Assembly (NCBI GenBank): GCA_964486075.1
Contig: CAZALU010000010.1
Span: forward strand, 1 to 54,169
Direction: 5' to 3'
Length of the DNA stretch: 54,169 nt
From: JAHIJO01 sp964486075
GTDB lineage: Bacteria; Verrucomicrobiota; Kiritimatiellia; JAAZAB01
Shown here: in pieces, positions 47,826 to 54,169 of the stretch
How positions within the stretch are numbered: the stretch's first letter is position 1
Layout: each line of letters begins with the position of its first letter
The notes under the pieces: generated by a model
Database searches by the model: none
The model's input: only the letters and a program-made list of their open reading frames with translations
What the model was told of the DNA's origin: nothing
Position numbers and translations under genes: made by a program

Positions 47826-49388
47826 ATGAAATTATGTAAACCTTGTTTTCGTCCTGTCGCGGTCAGCCTGACTGATTTACTGGGCGCTGAATATGTCTCT
47901 GCCGTTGCGGCTGCCCGCTCCTGCGTAGCTGGGGAATCGGCGCCTGCGCTTCGGCGCCGTATGGATCAACGCCAGGAATGTTTGCCGGAAGCGTTTCAAC
48001 GCCGCTTGGCGAAATTGTTGCCGCGCACCGGCACAATGGTCAGCCGTCCGTTGGCGCGAACCGCGTCCGGCGCCGCCACTCAGGCATATAACGCGGCGAC
48101 TCGTACGGCCATGGCACCCTTGGCCGGTTACGGATATTTCCGGATCGGCGAAGATGGGCGCCAGTATTTCACGCTCAAGAGCGAACATTACCACGCGCCA
48201 CTTGGGCATGCTTTCCCCGGTTACCGCCTGATTGAAGTTGCGCATCGGCTGGGCATCCCCAATGCGACCCATAACAACACCCGCGGATTCATCACCCGGC
48301 GTCTTGAAGAAGAATTGGTGCGCACCGCCAACGGCCTTAGTCCGGTAGAGTGGCGGCGTAGAAGAGCCGGTATCCTGGCGGAAAAAGCGTCATGCCTGAA
48401 CCGGGTGATCAACCTGGAAACCGGCAGTCTTGCCGTGGAAGCTGCCATCAAAATGGTTTTGGCCCGTTTCTATCCGATCCAGGCTGCGGCCCAGCCGACT
48501 GCCTACCCGGGAAGAATTCCGGTCCTGGTCGTGATGGGGAATGACCAGGGGGAACTCTCCGGCAACTATCACGGGACAACAATGGTGGCCCAGATGATGC
48601 GGGGGATGTGGCCGGATATGCGTGCGCGCCTGGAAAAAAGCGGCAGCCTGCTGGTCCGGGCCGCGCGCCCCAATTCGATCGAGGATATCCGCCGCATATT
48701 CCTGCGCTACGAGAAACCCCCTTATAAAATCGCAGGCTTCTTTCATGAAATCGTGATGATGAATTATGGCGGACGCCTCTTGAGCAAGCCTTTCCTGAAG
48801 CAGGTTTATGCCTTGTGCCGGACGCACGATGTGCCGACGGTGGTCGATGAAATACAATCGTGCATGTGGCATCATGATTTCTTCATGTTCCGTGAATATG
48901 GGCTGGCGCCCGCCATGGCGGCCATCGGCAAAGGTTTTCCCGGGGGCGAGTACCCGGCTTCGCGCATACTGTTCAATTCCCGGTATGATGTGTTGCCCCA
49001 GTTCGGCGCCCTGGTAACCAACGGCCAGGAGGAGCTGGCCTCGCTGGCTTACCTGGTCACCATGCGCTGGGCGGCGGCCAACGCCAAAGCGACCCGTGCG
49101 GTTGGCGATTACTATTTTAAGCAATTACAAGCGCTCGCCGAACGCTGGCCCGGGATGATCGAGCGGATCGAGGGATTGCGGCATCTGGTTGGAATTTGCT
49201 TCAAGGCGCTTGAGCCAGCCCAGGCCTTTGCGCGACGCCTGAATGCTGTGGGCTTGGATATCAGTGTCCAGAGCTATAAAGCCGATTGTCCACCGGTGGC
49301 CTTGACCAAACTGCCCCTGATTGCCGGTTATGAAGTCGTCGACTGGCTGATCGGCCAGTTCGAGGCGGCTTTGAAGCCGGGGAAATGA
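47826..49388 (+). CDS. Class III aminotransferase-like PLP enzyme
   Basis: 520 residues, fold type I PLP enzyme related to class III aminotransferases. The cofactor aspartate is Asp341 in TVVDEIQS and the Schiff-base lysine is Lys369 in AAIGKGFPGGEY. LETGSLAVEAAIKM near 197-210 occupies the place of the usual SGSEANEAAIK, and YHGTTMVAQMM follows. It is longer than usual (420-460) because of an N-terminal helical region of about 95 residues. Typical members transaminate amino acids, amines or sugar aldehydes; the substrate here is not evident. ATG 47826 follows GGGAG; the open frame further upstream translates repeat R1. It follows the Gfo/Idh/MocA gene after a 740-base gap, so cotranscription is unlikely. 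Confidence 0.83.
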   Translation: MKLCKPCFRPVAVSLTDLLGAEYVSAVAAARSCVAGESAPALRRRMDQRQECLPEAFQRRLAKLLPRTGTMVSRPLARTASGAATQAYNAATRTAMAPLAGYGYFRIGEDGRQYFTLKSEHYHAPLGHAFPGYRLIEVAHRLGIPNATHNNTRGFITRRLEEELVRTANGLSPVEWRRRRAGILAEKASCLNRVINLETGSLAVEAAIKMVLARFYPIQAAAQPTAYPGRIPVLVVMGNDQGELSGNYHGTTMVAQMMRGMWPDMRARLEKSGSLLVRAARPNSIEDIRRIFLRYEKPPYKIAGFFHEIVMMNYGGRLLSKPFLKQVYALCRTHDVPTVVDEIQSCMWHHDFFMFREYGLAPAMAAIGKGFPGGEYPASRILFNSRYDVLPQFGALVTNGQEELASLAYLVTMRWAAANAKATRAVGDYYFKQLQALAERWPGMIERIEGLRHLVGICFKALEPAQAFARRLNAVGLDISVQSYKADCPPVALTKLPLIAGYEVVDWLIGQFEAALKPGK

Positions 49389-49423
49389 TGTCTTGCGCCG
49401 GAGCGCCGAGGTTTGATTCTATT

Positions 49424-49470
49424 CCTTGCCTCTGCGCCTCTGCGACCCTGCGCGAGACAATGCTTTGTTG
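49424..49470 (-). repeat. GCGCAGAGACGCAG repeat (family R8), reverse copy
   Basis: On the minus strand: AAGCATTGTCTCGCGCAGGG and TCGCAGAGGCGCAGAGGCA. Same blocks as at 50353-50463. Confidence 0.7.
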
Positions 49471-49553
49471 TCGCCATTTTTTGAACAGGAAAAGGTTGAT
49501 TTTTTCGCAGAGCCGGCGAGACTTCGCCCTTGCGTTCATTTTTCTTAAATGAG

Positions 49554-49581
49554 TTGACCTGTTACACGTCTTCGCTATAGT
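49554..49581 (+). promoter_or_regulatory. Sigma70-type promoter of tRNA-Ala
   Basis: TTGACC, a 16-base spacer and TATAGT, 17 bases before the mature tRNA 5' end. This is the best promoter match in the window and is correctly placed. Confidence 0.75.
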
Positions 49582-49598
49582 ATCTCTTTCATTCAGAC

Positions 49599-49675
49599 GG
49601 GGGATTAGCTCAGTTGGCTAGAGCGCGTGAATGGCATTCACGAGGTCGAGGGTTCAACTCCCTTATCCTCCACCA
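49599..49675 (+). tRNA. tRNA-Ala (anticodon GGC)
   Basis: 77 bases including an encoded CCA. Acceptor GGGGGAT pairs with ATCCTCC (one G-T). The D arm is GCTC-AGTTGGCTA-GAGC. Anticodon stem CGTGA/TCACG surrounds loop ATGGCAT, giving anticodon GGC, which reads GCC and GCU alanine codons. The T arm GAGGG-TTCAACT-CCCTT has two weaker outer pairs. Discriminator A73. Promoter just upstream, and a TRL lipoprotein gene 100 bases downstream. Confidence 0.97.
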
Positions 49676-49774
49676 CAAAAAATGGAAAGCAATTGACAAT
49701 TAGGTTGGAATTTAAGATATTGCATTTGAGCAACAGCGGTTTAGTGCGGTGAAACCCAAAGAAAGGAGATCGGT

Positions 49775-50095
49775 ATGCGGAAACTGTTATGTGGGTTGAG
49801 TGTGGCGGCGATCGCGGGATTATCAGCCTTTATCACGGGGTGCGCGTCGCCGTATCCCCAGGGTATTCTCTACACGGATCTCAGCTTGCCGGCGATTGCC
49901 ACCGCCAATGCGGTCTCGACCAAGATGGGCGTGGCGGAATGCACATCCATTCTGGCGCTGGTCTCGATGGGCGATGCCAGCATCAACGCGGCCGCGAAAA
50001 ACGGCGGGATCACCAAGATTCATAGCGTGGATTGGGAAGCCAAGAACGTTTTGGGAATCTATGGCACCTATCGCACGATCGTGCGCGGTGAATAA
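49775..50095 (+). CDS. TRL-like family lipoprotein
   Basis: 106-residue exported protein. The signal peptide ends in a lipobox-like ITGC (Cys23). The TRL-like domain (PF13146) is visible: GILYTDLSLPAIAT, KMGVAECTSILALVSMGDASINAAAKNGGITKIHSVDWEAKNVLGIYGTYRTIV. TRL stands for tRNA-associated locus, the name given where the family was first noted; its function is unknown. The gene lies exactly in that setting, behind tRNA-Ala. ATG 49775 follows AAAGGAGAT. A strong terminator follows 35 bases after the stop, so tRNA and TRL may share one transcript. Confidence 0.87.
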   Translation: MRKLLCGLSVAAIAGLSAFITGCASPYPQGILYTDLSLPAIATANAVSTKMGVAECTSILALVSMGDASINAAAKNGGITKIHSVDWEAKNVLGIYGTYRTIVRGE

Positions 50096-50129
50096 ATAGA
50101 TTAGGCCCTCGTGGGCATCTGAAAATAAG

Positions 50130-50172
50130 AGCGGGAAATCGCCGGATTACGGCGGTTTCCCGCTTGTTTTTT
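50130..50172 (+). terminator. Intrinsic terminator after the TRL gene
   Basis: Stem AGCGGGAAATCGCC / GGCGGTTTCCCGCT with one G-T pair and a short loop, followed by TGTTTTTTGG. The classic stem-plus-T-run shape, 35 bases past the stop codon. Confidence 0.8.
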
Positions 50173-50266
50173 GGGGTGGGGGAGTGGAATTATCACGCGC
50201 AGAGGCGTAGGGGATGGTATCGTGGCCAAACCGAATTTCATCACTGATTTCACGGGTGGCACGAAT

Positions 50267-50325
50267 ATGGAAAAATTGGTCCACGAAGAATTAAGCTCAA
50301 AAATCATTGCCGCAGGGGTGGAATC
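50267..50325 (+). pseudogene. Remnant of a GxxExxY-family gene
   Basis: ATG at 50267 begins MEKLVHEELSSKIIAAGVE, which reads like the N-terminus of GxxExxY proteins (ELS.KII.AA.EVH..LGPG). The sequence then leaves the family at SGNLSV and runs into R8 repeat sequence. A CACTGATTTCACGGG repeat precedes it and GCGCAGAGACGCAG repeats follow. Only about 20 residues support the call. Confidence 0.4.
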
Positions 50326-50352
50326 CGGAAACCTCAGCGTCACTGCGGGAAA

Positions 50353-50463
50353 AAATCTTCTCTTGTCTGAAGACGGGAGGGGAGCGGAATTATCTTGCGC
50401 AGAGACGCAGAGGCGCAGGGGGGTAGAATAGCAAACTCTGCGCCACTGAGGGAGAGCATTGTT
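50353..50463 (+). repeat. GCGCAGAGACGCAG repeat (family R8)
   Basis: AATCTTCTCTTGTCTGAAGA, CGGGAGGGGAG, ATCTTGCGCAGAGACGCAGA, GGCGCAGGGGGG, TAGAATA, CTGCGCCACTGAGGGAGAGC, ATTGTTTC. Same order of blocks as in the tandem array at 52590-52762. It abuts the stop codon of the leftward nucleotidyltransferase gene. Confidence 0.8.
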
Positions 50464-51210
50464 TCATCCCTGCGGCGCGAAGTAGTGTTCCATGGCGGCC
50501 AGTCCCTCGGGCGTACCCATATCCAGCAGCGGCGGAGGAACGGGGAAAGCCCACAAATGTCCCTGCTTTGCCAGCCGGGGAAAAATATCTGTTTCAAGCG
50601 ACAAGGGTTTGCCCGGTGCGATCAGTGCTAAGGCCTTGGACTCCAGCAGGTAGATTCCGCCATTAACCCAGCCTTGTGCCAGTTCGGCCTTTTCACGGAA
50701 AGCCAAGATGCGGTTCTGGTCGTCAAATTCGATCGTGCCGTAGCGTCCGGTTCCCATGATTTTGGTCACTGCGATGCTTGCCAGGGGCCGCGCCCGATCA
50801 TGGGCGCGTTGGAAAGCGGCAATATCCAATTGCGGCAGAAGGGAATCACCGTTCAGGACAAGGAACGGGTTGGAACGGATGTGTTGTTCCACGAATTTAA
50901 GTCCGCCGCCCGTGCCCAGGGGCGCCGACTCTTTGCTGAAAGTAATATTTAGGCCAGAACATCCAAGATTCAACATACCAGGTCCGTTCTTGAATGGTTC
51001 CGCAGTTGCCGCGCCGTCGACCCAAGTGGCGATGCATTCTGCCAAGTGGCCGGCGGCGAGGTGAATATCGGTTATTCCGGCGCCAGCCAGCCAGCTAAGC
51101 TGGCGTTGCAGGAATGGCTGACCGGCCACCGGCGCCAAGGCCTTTGGCTGATTCGGGAACATCCGGCTAAGCCGGGTGCCCTTGCCGCCTAGGAGAATGA
51201 TAGCTTGCAT
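50464..51210 (-). CDS. Sugar-1-phosphate nucleotidyltransferase (HddC/RmlA-like)
   Basis: 248-residue NTP_transferase, cytoplasmic, makes an NDP-sugar from NTP and a sugar-1-phosphate. The nucleotide-binding loop is LLGGKGTRLS (residues 6-15) with the conserved PKALAPVAGQPFL lysine next. The metal aspartate is in LVLNGDSLL. The sugar-binding VNGGIYLLE and final DMGTPEGL also match. The order resembles D-glycero-D-manno-heptose-1-phosphate guanylyltransferases (HddC), but base and sugar specificity cannot be read with certainty. ATG 51210 gives the usual N-terminus; another ATG lies seven codons upstream. No strong ribosome binding site for either. It is divergent from the YfhO-like gene and fits surface-glycan synthesis. 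Confidence 0.88.
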   Translation of the reverse strand: MQAIILLGGKGTRLSRMFPNQPKALAPVAGQPFLQRQLSWLAGAGITDIHLAAGHLAECIATWVDGAATAEPFKNGPGMLNLGCSGLNITFSKESAPLGTGGGLKFVEQHIRSNPFLVLNGDSLLPQLDIAAFQRAHDRARPLASIAVTKIMGTGRYGTIEFDDQNRILAFREKAELAQGWVNGGIYLLESKALALIAPGKPLSLETDIFPRLAKQGHLWAFPVPPPLLDMGTPEGLAAMEHYFAPQG

Positions 51211-51288
51211 GGAAATGCTTTCGTTTTGCATTTAAATGTCAACTATGTAATAATTTTAAACAATTTTCAATCACAATGGTAAAGCTGA

Positions 51289-52626
51289 ATGAAAACCTTC
51301 GATACCAACCGTTATGGGGTACTAGTGGCACTTGCCGCTATCCTGCTGTTAAGTTTGTTGTTTTTCCGCGATCTTATTAGTGCGAGCGTGGTGCTGTTAG
51401 CAACCGACGACAACGTGGGCTCAAATGCCCTGGCAAAGTCCTACCTGCCGGGAGCTTTCCTGGGTTGGTGGTATGACGCCATCCTGCTGGGTATGCGGGA
51501 AGTGATGCCGATGAAGCTCAAGACGGTGCTCCTGTGGCTGTTGCCCATCCAGGACTACATGAACCTGGCTAATACGGTTTACCTGGCGGCGGCCTCGCTG
51601 TTCATGGTTCTTTTTTTGCGGGCCAAGGGCCTGCGGGTGGAATCCTGTTTACTGGGAGCCGTCATCGCATTCTGGCTGGCCAGTAACTTCACTCTGATCT
51701 ACGCGGGACACTTGGCGAAGAGCGGTGTCCTGATGTTTGCGGCGGCATTTTTATGGTGCCTGACCATGGCGCTGAAACGCCGGCACGGAGGCTGGGCCTT
51801 GCTGGCCGGCGCCGCTTTGGGAAACATGTTTGTGGAACAGCCGGATGTTGCATTATTCGTTGCCTGTGTACTGGGGCCTTATGTTTTGTTCGCGGCCTGG
51901 CAGGAGTTTGGGCGCGATATCAGTTCCATGGCGCGACTGCTGGCACCCCTGGCTTTCATGGCGGCGTTGTTCGCCATCCCGCCCACTTGGCTTGGCTATC
52001 AGACGGCAGTGCGTGGGGTGGCGTCGATGGACCAGGAAAACGCCACCGAGAAATGGAATTTCTGCACCCAATGGAGCTGGCCACCGGAGGAAAGTATTGA
52101 TTTTATCGCGCCCGGTTATATGGGCTGGCGGTCAGGCGAACCGGAGGGGCCGTATTGGGGCCGCATGGGCCGCTCGGTGGGCTGGGAACAAACCCGGCAG
52201 GGCTTTCAGAATTTCAAGCTGGAGAACCAGTACCTCGGTGCCATCCCCCTGGCGTTGGCGGTCTTTGCCGTGCTGATGGCGGTGGTCGGCATTAGGTACA
52301 GAAACGGCCCACGGAACACACCGAATGATACGGAAGATGCCAATTGGCGCGCTGAAATAATTTTCTGGGGATGCGCGGCGGTGATAACGCTCCTACTTGC
52401 GTTTGGTAAATATTTTCCATTGTATTATTTATTCTATCAATTGCCGGCGGTCTCTTCGATCCGCAATCCTAATAAATTCTTGCAAATTTTTCAATTGGCA
52501 GTGGCCATCCTGGCTGCCTATGGGTTCAACCTGGCGATCGGCGCCCGTGCGAACGACGAGATGGAAAAGCAAGGGGAAGAAAAACATGATCTCGCGCAGA
52601 GACGCAGGGGCGCAGGGGGGAGCTGA
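51289..52626 (+). pseudogene. YfhO-like membrane glycosyltransferase, N-terminal half (split gene)
   Basis: 445 codons. Residues 1-420 are a multi-helix membrane protein like the N-terminal two-thirds of YfhO (PF09586) GT-C-type proteins: an N-terminal helix, a periplasmic loop with LATDDNVGSNALAKSYLPG, the AGHLAKSGVLMFAAAF helix, and LPAVSSIRNPNKFLQIFQLAVAILAAYGF near the end. The last 25 residues (KHDLAQRRRGAGGS) are the translation of an R8 repeat and end at a stop. The missing C-terminal part is found in another frame after the repeat (52773-54035). Together the two halves would have the usual YfhO length of about 850-880 residues. Whether the half-protein is stable is unknown. Confidence 0.8.
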
Positions 52627-52762
52627 ATAAAACTCGGCGGCTCAGCGGGAGGAAAGCATTCTCTTGCCTGAAGATCGGAGAGGGAGGGGAGTTTTATCGC
52701 GCAGAGACGCAGATGCGCAGGGGGGGAGTAGAATAAAGCTTGGCGTCACAGCGTGAGAACAA
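52590..52762 (+). repeat. Tandem GCGCAGAGACGCAG repeats (family R8) splitting a gene
   Basis: Two units. ATCTCGCGCAGAGACGCAGG begins at 52590 and TATCGCGCAGAGACGCAG near 52695. Each is followed by GCGCAGGGGGG, GAATAAA, CTCGGCG or CTTGGCG, and CAGCG. Between them lies CTTGCCTGAAGATCGGAGAGGGAGGGGAG. It lies exactly between the two halves of the YfhO-like gene. Confidence 0.85.
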
Positions 52763-52772
52763 GTTTATCTTC

Positions 52773-54035
52773 ATGAAATTTTCATTAAACGATAATAAAA
52801 ACATCAATCAGGCTCCGAGATGGGTCAGGATTTACGTCCTGGCCCTGCTGGGGCTGGCCGGCATCCTGGCCCTGGCGGCCATTGTCATCACCTTTGGCTG
52901 GGCCGGGGGCGTGGGCCGGTTTATGCAGGAAGGCTGGGGGGGCTTTGCCGCAGTCATCATGCGAAACCGGATCGTTGCCTTGTGGCATGGCGCCTTCCTG
53001 ACTTGTTGCGTGGCTGCGTTTTTATGGCTGTTCCTGTCGGCGCCGCGCAAGCCACGGATCGTGTTCGGCATGGCCAAATGGGGACTGCTCCTACTGGTGG
53101 CGGCGGATGCGCTGTATTTGTCCCGGCATTATGTCAAGACCATGCCCTTGTCCGATATGGCGGAAAACGAGGTCATCCGTTTGCTGAAGGCGGATATGCC
53201 CGAACGGCGGGTGGCGCTGGTCAGCCAGGCCGGGTTTTATAATATATGGCTGACTTACCAATTCCCTTATCACGGCATTAAAACCCTGAATGTCACCCAG
53301 ATGCCGCGCATGCCAATTGACTATAAAAATTTTCTTGAGACGGCGGGACGTCACCCCTTGCGGCTCTGGCAAATGGCGGCTGTCGGTTATGTGTTGGCGC
53401 CGGCCCAGGTTTGGGGGCAAATCCAGCAGGATAGCCGGATGCGGGATGCTTTCGAGTTGGCCTATGCGTATAATATTATCCAGGAGGAAATGGCGGTGAG
53501 CGTGATTCCCGCTACTCCGGCCAATCCGGGCCAGCATGTGGTGCTCCGGCTTAAGGCGCCAGCGCCGCACTATGCGCTGATTGCCGGCTGGGAGAAATTG
53601 GGCGATGTGGAGGTTCTAAAGCGGCTGGCGGATGATAGCGCCCCCTTGTTCGACAGGGTGTGGGTGGCACCAGCAAGCGCGCAAGGGCTTCCGGTCTCGA
53701 CGGGGCGGGGTATGGCTGGGACCGTTACGCGGCTGAGCAGTTCGGCTCGCAGCATCGTACTGGAAGTCGCTGCCGACCAGCCGGCTATCCTGCGCATCGC
53801 TGATAAATATGATCCGGACTGGAAAGTTTGGGTGGATGGAAGTCGGACGCCACTACTCAGGGTGGATTATATTTTTCAAGGTGTGTATCTTGAGCCGGGC
53901 CTGCACGAAGTGGTCCTGCGCTATGCGCCCCCGACCTGGCCCATCTGGTGTCAGGGGCTGGGGGTGTTACTGTGTCTGGGCGCAATTGTGGGCATCATTG
54001 CCTGCCGCCGCGCTGCGGCTTGCCAACACACTTGA
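52773..54035 (+). pseudogene. YfhO-like membrane glycosyltransferase, C-terminal half (split gene)
   Basis: 420 codons from ATG 52773; a TTG eleven codons earlier lies in the repeat. Three helices (about 22-45, 63-88 and 97-115) are followed by the large YfhO C-terminal periplasmic domain: LSDMAENEVIRLLKADMPERRVAL, YNIWLTYQFPYHGIKTLNVTQMPRMP, and the end DQPAILRIADKYDPDWKVWVDGSRTPLLRVDYIFQGVYLEPGLHEVVLRY with a final helix. This is the part missing from the 51289 gene. The frame differs from the first half, so a simple readthrough cannot join them. No clear ribosome binding site is visible for an independent start. Confidence 0.8.
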
Positions 54036-54169
54036 GGCTCTTGCAAAACCCCTACTGAAGACGGCCACGATCCCGATCCCCTTGTGTGATCGGGAAAGCT
54101 CTCCAGAAGAATTGTTGGCTCCTCACCAGAATCTGTGGGTCGAAGAGGGGATTTACCACAGAGACACGG
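54036..54169. other. Intergenic end of window with start of another repeat
   Basis: Contains a CGATCCCGATC...GATCGGG inverted pair and ends in TTTACCACAGAGACACGG, the type of terminal sequence that bounds the R4 elements. The element is cut by the window edge. Confidence 0.5.

Noticed and set aside
49599..49675. tRNA-Ala as attachment site of an integrated element
   Set aside because: No integrase, phage gene or direct repeat of the tRNA 3' end was seen in the window.
50171..50431. 86-codon frame as an intact small gene
   Set aside because: Begins in the terminator T-run, reads through repeat sequence at both ends (RRGVGDG, CAETQRRRGVE), and only its middle 20 residues look like protein.

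Overview
The window looks like a chromosomal piece of an uncultured, GC-rich, Gram-negative bacterium of the PVC group; Kiritimatiellota, Verrucomicrobiota or Lentisphaerota are the best guesses. This is inference from gene content: lipoprotein signals, a DUF4159-MoxR-DUF58-VWA operon, a TIGR03790 protein, TIM-barrel glycosidase-like proteins with CBM9-like tails and a Gfo/Idh/MocA protein of unusual length. There is no rRNA or marker gene that would fix the taxonomy. Housekeeping genes (folC, accD, comF, obg, rpmA, rplU) show that this is core chromosome rather than a plasmid or prophage.

Layout. 1-4.0 kb: a DMT exporter, then a leftward STAS / DUF47 / PiT phosphate-transport operon. 4.3-13.3 kb: a rightward polysaccharide and secreted-protein block (unassigned TIM-barrel protein with CBM9-like tail, cupin, alpha/beta hydrolase, DUF6717-like lipoprotein, GH42-like protein, lipoprotein phosphoesterase with CBM9-like tail). 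13.3-17.5 kb: leftward comF-accD-folC and a sugar-phosphate isomerase-like protein. 17.8-28.0 kb: a tightly coupled rightward six-gene operon (Tat-exported DUF4159 protein, MoxR ATPase, DUF58, BatA-like VWA protein, large DUF4175-like protein, second VWA protein). 28.1-35.2 kb: three large secreted proteins, two of which share an N-terminal domain. 35.3-36.9 kb: rplU-rpmA-obg. 37.7-39.9 kb: M14 carboxypeptidase and MFS permease. 40.4-41.2 kb: two small cassette-like genes, one frameshifted. 41.2-44.9 kb: three GT4 glycosyltransferases. 45.1-49.4 kb: Gfo/Idh/MocA protein and a class III aminotransferase-like protein. 49.6-50.2 kb: tRNA-Ala(GGC) and a TRL lipoprotein. 50.5-54.0 kb: a sugar-1-phosphate nucleotidyltransferase and a YfhO-type membrane glycosyltransferase gene split in two by a repeat.

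The striking property of the window is its load of dispersed, palindromic, compound repeats between genes. At least eight families recur: a GGGGAGG palindrome with a conserved tail of about 50 bases; a two-hairpin unit of about 92 bases; CGGAGGCACGG-bounded elements with two internal hairpins whose stems differ between copies but stay complementary; GCGCAGAGACGCAG arrays; GTAGCCGCG units; and others. They supply stop codons, reshape N-termini, split one gene and surround what appears to be a decayed GxxExxY fragment. This repeat ecology is the best candidate in the window for an under-described system.

Limits: all assignments rest on reading motifs and architecture by eye. No alignments, HMM searches, folding energies or expression data were available.
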